Assembly: GCA_903867185.1 (NCBI GenBank)
Contig: CAIPQK010000165.1
Location: forward strand, 1 to 61,184
Direction of reading: 5' to 3'
Source: an uncultured Candidatus Nemicrothrix sp.
GTDB lineage: Bacteria; Actinomycetota; Acidimicrobiia; Acidimicrobiales; Acidimicrobilacustridaceae
Length of the DNA stretch: 61,184 nt
Made by a program: the position numbers and the translations under genes. Positions 52,419-59,852 of this stretch are shown here, one piece after another. The notes beneath the pieces are model-generated. The model saw only the letters and a program-made list of their open reading frames with translations, was not told the origin of the DNA and made no database searches. Positions within the stretch are counted from its first letter, which is position 1. Each line of letters begins with the position of its first letter.

Positions 52419-53101
52419 CACATCAGGTGAAGGCCGCATTCTGTTTTCGATTGCCCTGACCATCTGCCCGAACGAGGATCGCTGGGATCGGTCGGACGCT
52501 GCGTGCAGGGTTGGCAACCGATTGATGTGAATCCGTCGAGAAGAAGGGGATTCACAATCACGTTGTTGTTCTCGATGTAGTCAGCGATTTGTTGGTCGGA
52601 CCACGCAGCAATGGGATTGATCTTGATCAATCCGCGCAGGTCTCGAGCGACCAGGGGAGCAGTCACGCGCGAGTCGGCCTCGGCGCGACGTAGTCCGCTC
52701 ATCCATGCGGCTTTACCTGAAAGCGCGCGATCGAGCTGTCCGACCTTGACCGCAGAGCAGCAACCTTCAGGATCTGCCTTCCAAAGTGGTTCGTTCTGCA
52801 GAGCGACGGTCATCATCCGAAGATTGAGCCCGTAGTGCTGGCGAACGCGCTCAACCGTTTCGAGTGTTTCAGGGAAGTGGTAGCCGGTGTCGATGAAGAC
52901 GACTTCAATGGCGGGGTAGACCTTGGTGGCAAGGTCGATCAGGACCGCATCGGTCATCGACGCGGTGAGCGCGAGGTGAGGGCCAAACGTTTCCACCGCC
53001 CATCCGATGATTTCCTCGGCTGACCAGGTTTCGAAATCGCGACTGAGTTGTGCGAGCTCGTCGTTGCTGAAATCGGGTGCTGAAAGACTTGTGAGGCTCA
53101 T
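52418..53101 (-). CDS. cysH: assimilatory adenylyl-sulfate (APS) reductase, 4Fe-4S type
   Basis: This 227-residue enzyme reduces APS to sulfite using thioredoxin. The paired cysteine motifs GCCSAVK and GCQPC show the 4Fe-4S cluster of APS reductases, absent from the PAPS type, and the catalytic cysteine is in the C-terminal TECGLH. The PP-loop-like N-terminal domain has ALTASMTDAVLIDLA and FIDTGYHFPETL. The ATG at 53101 overlaps the sir stop (ATGA); a start at 53110 is less likely. The preferred substrate, APS, means that sulfate assimilation can bypass the kinase half of CysNC. Confidence 0.93.
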   Translation of the reverse strand: MSLTSLSAPDFSNDELAQLSRDFETWSAEEIIGWAVETFGPHLALTASMTDAVLIDLATKVYPAIEVVFIDTGYHFPETLETVERVRQHYGLNLRMMTVALQNEPLWKADPEGCCSAVKVGQLDRALSGKAAWMSGLRRAEADSRVTAPLVARDLRGLIKINPIAAWSDQQIADYIENNNVIVNPLLLDGFTSIGCQPCTQRPTDPSDPRSGRWSGQSKTECGLHLM

Positions 53102-54867
53102 ACCGCACACTCAGATTCGCCAACTTCAGCGGTGTACGGGCCAGTTTCGTCGTAGTCGACGTAGAAGTCGGGCCCGTCTTCTGGCGTTGGGAAATGATCG
53201 AGCTTCTTCAACTCTGCCCCGAGCGTTGCGATGCCGCCGGAACGATCGATCCAACCTCGGAATGATTCGCCAGCAAGACGTTCGTCGTTGAACTGGCGCA
53301 CGACTTGGACAACCGCTTGTGGCGCTGCTTTGGCGGGAAGACGAGTGGCGCGCTCGCCGAACTCGACGCGCTCTTCGCCGACAAAGCCGCCGAGCAGCAT
53401 TGTGTAGCCCGGAGCGGACTTTCCGTGAGCGCGACGTTCGGCGCCGTGGAAACCGATATCGGCAACGTGATGTTGACCGCAGGAATTCGGACAGCCTGAG
53501 ATGTTGATACGAAGTCCACCAACTTCAGCCAGCCCCTCAGCATGAAGTTCCTTCTCAATAGCATCGGCGAGGCCACGACTTTGAGTGACGGCAAGGTTGC
53601 AAGTGTCGGCACCAGGGCAGGCGACAACATCGCTCACGAGCTCGGCCGAAGGGCTTGCCATGTCGAGGGCAGTGAGTCGATCGAAGAGGAGTGGAACCTG
53701 TTCTTCGCTGAGATTGCGAAGCGCAAAATTCTGTCGGTTGGTGACGCGCACGTCGATGCCGAATTCCCGAACGATTGCAGCGAGACCGCGGAATTGCTCA
53801 GCGGTGACATCGCCGAGTCGAGCATGGGCGATTGCCGAAACGGTGCCTTTGGCTGCGCCACGAATGACATTTGAATCTTCCCAGCGTTCAAAGGCTCCAG
53901 GTCGACGGAGCACGACAGGGGTGCCCTGGCCCATTGCCGTGGCATCGACAAGATCGGCACGCCCGGCGGGTGCATCTCCGGCTTGGAGTACTTCCATCGG
54001 GATTCCACCCGGCCATGTCGAGGAGCCAAGGAGGAATTTGCGGATGGTGAGTACGCGTCGCTGCACTTCTTCGAAACCAAGATTGTCGACAACCCATTTC
54101 ATGCGGGCGCGGAGTTTGTTGTCGCGATTACCGGTCTGCTCGAAAACTCGCAGGACCGATTCGATGGTTGGGAGAAGGTCTTCCTTCGCCGTGAATGGTT
54201 CAAGAGCAAGCGCAGCGTGAGGATTCGCACCAAGTCCTCCGGCAATGAACACGCGGAATCCCGATTCGAGTTCGCCAGCATCGGTCTTGCGGGTGACAGC
54301 GATGATTCCGACGTCGTTGAACATCGCTTGGCCGCAATCTGTGGCGCAACCGGAGAAATTGATCTTGAACTTTCGGGGCAAGCGCTGGCCGAGTGGATTG
54401 CGTAGGAAGTGCTTGAACGTCGCTTCGGCCCACGGAGTGATGTCGAGAATCTCGCTCGGACATGCTCCAGCAAGGTGACATCCCTGAACGTTGCGTACGG
54501 TGTCGCCGCAAGCCTCGCGACTTGTGAGACCGACCATGGCGATGTCGCGAAGCAGATCGGGTACTCGTTCGAGCTGCACATAATGAAATTGAATGGCTTG
54601 GCGAGTCGTGAGATGACCCCAGCCACGCGAGTACTCGACGGCCAGATCACCCATGCGGTCGAGTTGAGCTGCAGTGATCGTTCCGTAGGGAGCCTTGATA
54701 CGAATCATCTGATTATGGCCACCTTGGCGCTGGCCATAAATGCCATTGTTCAGGCGGAAGACACGAAAGACGTCGTCGGCGAGATCGCCCTCAAGGTAGC
54801 GAGCGAGCTGAACCTCAAATTTGGCGATGTCGGCAGCAGCGTCGGCATCGATTGTGAACTCAGACAT
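53098..54867 (-). CDS. sir: ferredoxin-dependent sulfite reductase (nitrite/sulfite reductase family)
   Basis: A 589-residue siroheme enzyme that reduces sulfite to sulfide with six electrons. It has two Nir/Sir half-domains. The siroheme-4Fe-4S ligands lie in ACPGADTCN (C-x5-C) and ISGCPNSCGQH (C-x3-C), and a degenerate matching pattern SGCATDCGQ occurs in the first half. RQAIQFHYVQLERV is also typical. Sulfite is preferred over nitrite by context: cysH overlaps downstream and the sulfur operator lies upstream. It starts at ATG 54867 with GAGAG before it. The protein has the length of mycobacterial SirA-type enzymes. Confidence 0.93.
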   Translation of the reverse strand: MSEFTIDADAAADIAKFEVQLARYLEGDLADDVFRVFRLNNGIYGQRQGGHNQMIRIKAPYGTITAAQLDRMGDLAVEYSRGWGHLTTRQAIQFHYVQLERVPDLLRDIAMVGLTSREACGDTVRNVQGCHLAGACPSEILDITPWAEATFKHFLRNPLGQRLPRKFKINFSGCATDCGQAMFNDVGIIAVTRKTDAGELESGFRVFIAGGLGANPHAALALEPFTAKEDLLPTIESVLRVFEQTGNRDNKLRARMKWVVDNLGFEEVQRRVLTIRKFLLGSSTWPGGIPMEVLQAGDAPAGRADLVDATAMGQGTPVVLRRPGAFERWEDSNVIRGAAKGTVSAIAHARLGDVTAEQFRGLAAIVREFGIDVRVTNRQNFALRNLSEEQVPLLFDRLTALDMASPSAELVSDVVACPGADTCNLAVTQSRGLADAIEKELHAEGLAEVGGLRINISGCPNSCGQHHVADIGFHGAERRAHGKSAPGYTMLLGGFVGEERVEFGERATRLPAKAAPQAVVQVVRQFNDERLAGESFRGWIDRSGGIATLGAELKKLDHFPTPEDGPDFYVDYDETGPYTAEVGESECAV

Positions 54868-54896
54868 TTGGGCTCTCTTGGGCCAGGGGAGGGAAA

Positions 54897-54915
54897 CCTG
54901 ACTAGACGAGTCAGG
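54897..54915. promoter_or_regulatory. inverted repeat in sir 5' leader (GACT-N5-AGTC)
   Basis: A 7-bp perfect inverted repeat, CCTGACT / AGTCAGG, with a 5-nt centre lies between the predicted sir -10 box (TAGATT, 54922-54917 on the minus strand) and the start. The GACT-N5-AGTC spacing is that of IscR-type Rrf2 sites. It could equally be an mRNA hairpin. No second copy was found upstream of cysM or cysD. Confidence 0.35.
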
Positions 54916-54934
54916 AATCTACCCTGATCGAGGT

Positions 54935-54956
54935 CCAATTGTCGACCCATTGGGTC
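54935..54956 (-). promoter_or_regulatory. candidate sulfur-regulon operator/promoter of sir-cysH
   Basis: On the minus strand the element reads GACCCA-A-TGGGTC, a perfect 6-1-6 palindrome, followed by GACAATTGG. It matches the cysM-upstream copy (641-662) at 19 of 22 positions and lies 67 nt before the sir ATG, compared with 68 nt for cysM. TCGACA at its edge and TAGATT 18 nt downstream make a plausible -35/-10 pair, so a bound protein would touch RNA polymerase. It is 15 bp past the aroG stop. Confidence 0.6.
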
Positions 54957-54970
54957 ATATTTGTGGTGGC

Positions 54971-56323
54971 TCAGCCCTGCTGGAGGAGTTCGGCGACCCG
55001 AAAGGCAAGATCGAGCGACTGTCGAGCGTTGAGTCTCGGATCGCACATGGTCTCGTAGCGGGTGTCGAGGTCGGCATCGAGGATCTCTTCGGCGCCACCC
55101 AAGCATTCGGTGACGTTGTCGCCGGTGAGCTCGATGTGGACGCCACCTGGCCACGTGCCCTCGGCGCGGTGAGCGGCAAAGAAGCCAGCGATTTCGGCCA
55201 AGACCGCGTCGAAATGTCGGGTCTTGCGGCCACTCGGAGCCGTGAACGTATTGCCATGCATTGGATCGCAGGCCCACGCAACGGGATGACCCGAATCGCG
55301 AACCGCAGCGAGCAATGGAGGTAGTGCCGTTCCGACGGTCTCGGCGCCCATGCGACTAATGAGCGTGAGGCGGCCGGGAATGCGATTGGGGTTGAGCGCT
55401 TCGCAGAGCGCAACAACTTCGTCGGGACTGATTGACGGTCCGACTTTGCAGCCGATCGGGTTACCGACACCAGAGAGGAAATGAACATGAGCGCCATCGA
55501 GTTGGCGAGTGCGTTCACCGATCCAGAGCATGTGCGCGGAACAGTCGTACCAGTCGCCAGTCAGCGAATCCTGTCGGGTGAGCGCTTGTTCGTAACCGAG
55601 AATCAGTGCTTCATGGCTTGTCGCTACGTCAACGGTATGAAGCTGCGGTGTCGATTCAGTATCGATGCCGCACGCCGCCATGAACTGGAGCGTTCGCTCG
55701 ATTCCTTCTGCGACCTCCTCGTAACGCTGGCCTTCGGCACTCGAGGCAACAAACTCTTGGTTCCATGCGTGTACGCGTGAAAGATCGCCAAAGCCACCTT
55801 TGGTGAAGGCGCGTACCAGGTTGAGTGTCGATGCTGATTGTTGGTACGCGGTGATCAGGCGTTCGGGATCGGCAACACGCGCTTGAGCGGTGAAGTCGAT
55901 GTCGTTGACCATGTGTCCACGGAACGAGGGAAGTTCAACGCCATCGATTGTTTCGGTACCCGCCGAACGAGGCTTCGCGAATTGTCCGGCGATACGGCCG
56001 ACTTTTACGACGGGAACCCCAGATGAATACATGAGGACGACAGCCATTTGAAGAATGACTTTGAGCTTGTCGCGAATCGAATCGGCACTGAACGCGTCAA
56101 ATGACTCGGCGCAATCGCCCGCTTGTAAAAGGAACGCCTCACCGTTGGCGACCTTGGCCAGGTCGTTGGTCAGACTGCGAGCTTCACCAGCGAAGACCAA
56201 AGGTGGCATCGCGCTCAGGCGTTGGACGACGTCGTTGAGCGCGTCAGTGTCGACCCAATCGGGTTGCTGCACGGCCTCGAGAGCCTGCCAAGAAGATGGG
56301 GTCCATTCGCTCGTCACGGCCAC
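54971..56323 (-). CDS. aroG: class II 3-deoxy-7-phosphoheptulonate (DAHP) synthase
   Basis: The entry enzyme of the shikimate pathway, condensing phosphoenolpyruvate and erythrose 4-phosphate. The 450-residue protein is of the class II (plant/actinobacterial) type: MPPLVFAGEARSL near the start, LLQAGDCAESFD with a metal Cys, VVKVGRIAGQFAKPRS, GNPIGCKVGPSISPDEV, and CDPMHGNTFTAPSGRKTR followed by GVHIELTGDNVTEC. It starts at GTG 56323; no ribosome site or -10 box stands out. It lies between a sigma factor gene and sir on the same strand. Feedback control sites cannot be read directly. Confidence 0.95.
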   Translation of the reverse strand: MAVTSEWTPSSWQALEAVQQPDWVDTDALNDVVQRLSAMPPLVFAGEARSLTNDLAKVANGEAFLLQAGDCAESFDAFSADSIRDKLKVILQMAVVLMYSSGVPVVKVGRIAGQFAKPRSAGTETIDGVELPSFRGHMVNDIDFTAQARVADPERLITAYQQSASTLNLVRAFTKGGFGDLSRVHAWNQEFVASSAEGQRYEEVAEGIERTLQFMAACGIDTESTPQLHTVDVATSHEALILGYEQALTRQDSLTGDWYDCSAHMLWIGERTRQLDGAHVHFLSGVGNPIGCKVGPSISPDEVVALCEALNPNRIPGRLTLISRMGAETVGTALPPLLAAVRDSGHPVAWACDPMHGNTFTAPSGRKTRHFDAVLAEIAGFFAAHRAEGTWPGGVHIELTGDNVTECLGGAEEILDADLDTRYETMCDPRLNARQSLDLAFRVAELLQQG

Positions 56324-56377
56324 AAGGTTGATTGACTCGGGGCCCTGAACGCAAAGCCATTACTGGCGAGGCTCAGA

Positions 56378-57208
56378 TCAGACTGCATCAATGGTGTCTG
56401 GAGCGTTCTCTCGGACAGAGGCCATGGCCCGTTTCACGAGACGCCGAGCGGCCTCGGCGGTGACCCCAAGTTCGTCGCCAACCTCGCGGTAAGAGCGACG
56501 GCGTCCGTCGTGAAGGCCGAACCGCTGCTCAACAGCGAGACGGGCACGAGGATCGAGAACCGAAAGAAGCGAGGCCACCATCTCGTGATCGATCTGCTCG
56601 AGCACGATTTCTTCAGGGCCAGGAAGAGAATCGGGGAGAATGTCGACCAGTTCATTCGAATCGTCCTCGCCGATCGTGCGATCAAGCGATGTCGGGGTGG
56701 TGAGGCGATGCAACCAGGCATTTTCTGAATCGAGCTGGTCGCCATCTCCAGAAACCTGACGAAGTGCCGCACGAAGGCCCGCGGATCGATCACCGGGCAG
56801 ACGGACGAGGCTGGCCTTTTGGTCGAGCGCTCGGCCTATGGCTTGGCGGATCCAGAACGTGGCATAGGTGGAGAACTTGAATCCTTTTCGCCAATCGAAC
56901 TTGTCGACAGCGTGTTCGAGACCGATATTGCCCTCTTGAATGAGGTCAAGCAGTTCCATGCCTGGCGGCAGGGGATAGCGACGAGCGACGCTGACGACGA
57001 GGCGCAGGTTGGCGCGAATGAAACGATCCTTGGCCGCAGCAGCTGCGCGGACGTCGGTTTTAAGTGCGACGGAACGCTCGCCGTTCTCGAGACGGGCCGA
57101 AGCTGCAAGACCTTTTTCGATGGTCTGAGAAAGCTCGCGCTCTTCGAGGGCGGTAAGAAGGGGGACAAGGCCGATTTCGTTGAGGTATTGACCGACTGAA
57201 TCGCTCAT
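56378..57208 (-). CDS. RNA polymerase sigma factor, sigma-70 group 2-like
   Basis: A 276-residue sigma factor with region 1.2 (VGQYLNEIGLVPLLTALEERELSQ), region 2 (RFIRANLRLVVSVARRYPLPPGMELLDLIQEGNIGLEHAVDKFDWRKGFKFSTYATFWIRQAIGRAL split over about 75-140) and region 4 (DPRARLAVEQRFGLHDGRRRSYREVGDELGVTAEAARRLVKRAM). The -10-recognising part is close to that of the housekeeping factor, but region 3 is short and region 4 diverged, so I call it a nonessential SigB/HrdB-like factor. It starts at ATG 57208 with AGGAG upstream. It is divergent from nadD, and no anti-sigma gene is adjacent. Confidence 0.88.
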   Translation of the reverse strand: MSDSVGQYLNEIGLVPLLTALEERELSQTIEKGLAASARLENGERSVALKTDVRAAAAAKDRFIRANLRLVVSVARRYPLPPGMELLDLIQEGNIGLEHAVDKFDWRKGFKFSTYATFWIRQAIGRALDQKASLVRLPGDRSAGLRAALRQVSGDGDQLDSENAWLHRLTTPTSLDRTIGEDDSNELVDILPDSLPGPEEIVLEQIDHEMVASLLSVLDPRARLAVEQRFGLHDGRRRSYREVGDELGVTAEAARRLVKRAMASVRENAPDTIDAV

Positions 57209-57414
57209 AGCTGGAACTCCTAAGTGGTGTCGCTGGTAAACCATCGACGTTGTTGTCCTGGACTCTCGTCCTGAACGTGTCGCTTCGGGGGGAAATGACA
57301 CTGGTGTAACCGCAGTAAGGGCCCTTTGTGTTCCCTCGGCTGTGGGTGACTTCTGTCACGCCGGTTCGCCTGCCTGAAGAAATCCTACTTGGTCTCGACC
57401 GTACACTCGATGAG

Positions 57415-58017
57415 ATGTCATCGGTTCGTCGTGGTCTTGGGATTCTTGGCGGAACCTTTGACCCTCCTCATATCGGTCATATCGCCGCTGCGAAAGCGGT
57501 CTTTGAGGCTCTTTTGTTAGAGCGTGTTCTTCTCATGGTGGCGAATGAGCCGTGGCAGAAGGTTGGGCATCGTCCCTTATCGGCTCCAGAAGACCGGTTA
57601 GCAATGACAAGGGCCGCAGTAAAGGGAATTGATGGGCTCGAAACCAGTGACCTCGAGATTCGGCGAGGTGGACCGACCTACACGATCGATTCCCTCGAAG
57701 AACTCCGTTCGGCGGACCCAGATACCGAACTGTTTTTGATTCTTGGCGCCGATGCTGCGGCTGGCCTAGACACGTGGCACCGATCGAGCGAACTGCCGGG
57801 TCTCGCCACGCTCGTCATTGTTGAACGCGATGGAGAAACACGTGCTGAGGCACTGCCTGAATGGTCAATAGAACGCGTGAGCATGCCCCAAGTCGATATT
57901 TCATCGACCGAACTGCGATCCTTTGCCGCAAGGGGAGTGACGCTCAGTCCCTATGTTCCGGAGCCCGTCATTGCTGAGATTGCGTCTCGCGGGCTGTACG
58001 GTTTGGCGGACTCATGA
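57415..58017 (+). CDS. nadD: nicotinate-nucleotide adenylyltransferase
   Basis: NadD makes nicotinate adenine dinucleotide in NAD synthesis. The 200-residue nucleotidyltransferase has GILGGTFDPPHIGHIAAAK (HxGH, about 8-24), the GPTYTIDSLEEL segment, LILGADAAAGLDTWHRSSEL, and VDISSTELRSFAARG with the ISST motif. The ATG at 57415 lies 7 nt behind TACACT; an in-frame opening upstream is not conserved. The next gene begins with an ATGA overlap, and nadD-LCP-like-rsfS look like one operon. Confidence 0.93.
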   Translation: MSSVRRGLGILGGTFDPPHIGHIAAAKAVFEALLLERVLLMVANEPWQKVGHRPLSAPEDRLAMTRAAVKGIDGLETSDLEIRRGGPTYTIDSLEELRSADPDTELFLILGADAAAGLDTWHRSSELPGLATLVIVERDGETRAEALPEWSIERVSMPQVDISSTELRSFAARGVTLSPYVPEPVIAEIASRGLYGLADS

Positions 58018-59462
58018 CTCCTGAACTGCCCCCTCCGCCCTCTTCGGGAGACGAGATCGATTTTTCTGCACTCGTCGCAGAACACAATCAGTCCACTGCA
58101 GAGCGAGTCTCCCAAGGTCGCAGGAAGGGCGAGAGTTCGTCAGGACAAACTCCGCCACTGCGTTCCGAGATGTCCTCGGTTGAGCAAGAAGATGATGCCT
58201 CGGCAGGATCCGCAAAAGTCTCTCAGGCGGGAAGCACGTCGCGATGGTGGCGAGTTGGCTATCCGGTGCTCGTGGGAGCAGTTGTGCTTCTCGTTGTGCC
58301 GATTCTTATTTTCGCGGGACTGCGAGTAATTCTCGATAGCTCTGACGGAAAGTTGATCAAACGAGTTACTGACCCAGCAGCGCCTGGTTACGAAGCCGTA
58401 GTCGAGAAAACTCCCACTGCTATGGCTGCAGTTGTGGCACCCGACGGCAGCCTCGATTCGGTAGTGGTGTTCGCCTTGACCTCAGACACATCAGGTGGCG
58501 TGCTTCTCATTCCCGGATCTCTTGGAGTTGACACTGATTTCGGTTTATTCCCGCTGACTGCGCTTTGGAAACTGGGTCAACTTGAACCGGTTACAACCGA
58601 AGTAGGTAAGACGCTCAATCTCAATTTTACGGAGAGCTTTATTGTCTCCGCATCTGACTGGGCCACGCTCGGCGGTCCCTATGCGCCACTCACTATTTCC
58701 ATTCCTGAAGCAGTCCACGATGAGAAAGACGCGATCGTCTTTCCAAAGGGTTCCGTCACGCTGAAGTCTGATCAGATCGCCACGTTTCTGACAAGCAGAA
58801 GCGCGAAAGATTCCGACCTCAATCGATTGATTCGACAAGAGCTGTTCTGGAAGGCGTGGCTCGAGAAGGTCAAGTCGTCTTCGTCGCCGTTCCCAACCTC
58901 AACAACATCGGGTCTAGGTCGCTTCGTCGCCGCTGTTGCTAGAGGGCAACTGAGTATTTCTTCATTACCGGTGGTTCCGGGTCCGGTCGCTCCAGCTGCG
59001 CTTGGAGGAGCCCAGACCTACATCGTGAAAGAAAGTGCAGCGCTTGCTTCTGTGGCGGCGATCGTTCCGTTCCCCGATGGAGCGTCAGGACGAAGGCCGC
59101 GAATCCGAGTGCTCGATGGAACTGGGAAACTTAGTAACGGAATCAATGCTGCAATCATGTTGAACGCAGCTGGTGGTCAAGTTGATGTCGTTGGAAATGC
59201 AAAGTCTTATGGCCAAGCGACGACGCAAATTATTTACTTTGAGGGAACGACCGAAGCGGAAGCAAAGACCATGCAGAAGGCGTTGACAATGGGATCAATT
59301 GTTGCCAGCAAACAATCGAATTCAGGTGCAGATATGACGGTGATTCTCGGTGATGATTTTGTAGCGAAATTTGGCCCAAGCAGCAGCAGCAGCGGCGGTG
59401 TGAGTTCTTCGTCTTCGACGACGACCACCATGGCGTCATCCACCACGACGGCACGCAAGTGA
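58014..59462 (+). CDS. membrane protein with degenerate LCP-like and LytR_C domains
   Basis: A 482-residue protein with a disordered cytoplasmic N-terminus (about 1-75), one membrane helix (about 80-105), an LCP-like outer domain (about 135-290), a LytR_C-like domain (RIRVLDGTGKLSNGINAAIMLNAAGGQVDVVGNAKSYG, about 365-450) and a Ser/Thr tail. LCP enzymes attach glycopolymers to peptidoglycan. Here the usual IPRD becomes IPGSLG, and DGxxALxYxR becomes KSDQIATFLTSR, although RLIRQELFWKAW is kept. It may therefore bind rather than catalyse. Its ATG overlaps nadD, and rsfS overlaps its end. Confidence 0.8.
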   Translation: MTPELPPPPSSGDEIDFSALVAEHNQSTAERVSQGRRKGESSSGQTPPLRSEMSSVEQEDDASAGSAKVSQAGSTSRWWRVGYPVLVGAVVLLVVPILIFAGLRVILDSSDGKLIKRVTDPAAPGYEAVVEKTPTAMAAVVAPDGSLDSVVVFALTSDTSGGVLLIPGSLGVDTDFGLFPLTALWKLGQLEPVTTEVGKTLNLNFTESFIVSASDWATLGGPYAPLTISIPEAVHDEKDAIVFPKGSVTLKSDQIATFLTSRSAKDSDLNRLIRQELFWKAWLEKVKSSSSPFPTSTTSGLGRFVAAVARGQLSISSLPVVPGPVAPAALGGAQTYIVKESAALASVAAIVPFPDGASGRRPRIRVLDGTGKLSNGINAAIMLNAAGGQVDVVGNAKSYGQATTQIIYFEGTTEAEAKTMQKALTMGSIVASKQSNSGADMTVILGDDFVAKFGPSSSSSGGVSSSSSTTTTMASSTTTARK

Positions 59463-59812
59463 GTGCCACCAAGGAATTCGAGGTTCATCTCGAAGCAGCC
59501 CGTGCGGCTGCGAAGAAAACTGATGCATCGACAGTGATCCTCGATGTCGGCGATGTTCTGTCGATCACCAGTTGGTTTGTTATTACCTCCGCGTCGAACA
59601 CTCGGCTGGTGCGGGCGATTGCCGCAGCCATTGAGGACGATATTGCTCTTGCCGGCGGGCCCAAGCCGGTTCGCGTGGAAGGCCTCGACGGAGGCACGTG
59701 GGTGTTGATTGATTACGGAGACGTGATCGTGCACATCTTCGAAGAGGAAACACGAGAGTTTTACGATCTCGAACGCCTGTGGCGCGACGTTCCAGTGCTT
59801 GAGTGGAGTTAG
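59459..59812 (+). CDS. rsfS: ribosomal silencing factor RsfS
   Basis: RsfS binds L14 on the large subunit and blocks subunit joining when nutrients are scarce. The 117 residues contain TDASTVILDVGDVLSITSWFVITSASNTRLVRAIA, the family core, and VHIFEEETREFYDLERLW near the C-terminus. The GTG at 59459 overlaps the previous stop (GTGA). nadD-to-rsfS linkage is widespread in bacteria; here one LCP-like gene lies between them. The unit ends before the secreted protein gene at 59853. Confidence 0.95.
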   Translation: MSATKEFEVHLEAARAAAKKTDASTVILDVGDVLSITSWFVITSASNTRLVRAIAAAIEDDIALAGGPKPVRVEGLDGGTWVLIDYGDVIVHIFEEETREFYDLERLWRDVPVLEWS

Positions 59813-59852
59813 CAACTGCTTGGTGACAGGCGGTTAACTGCTATCTTCAATA

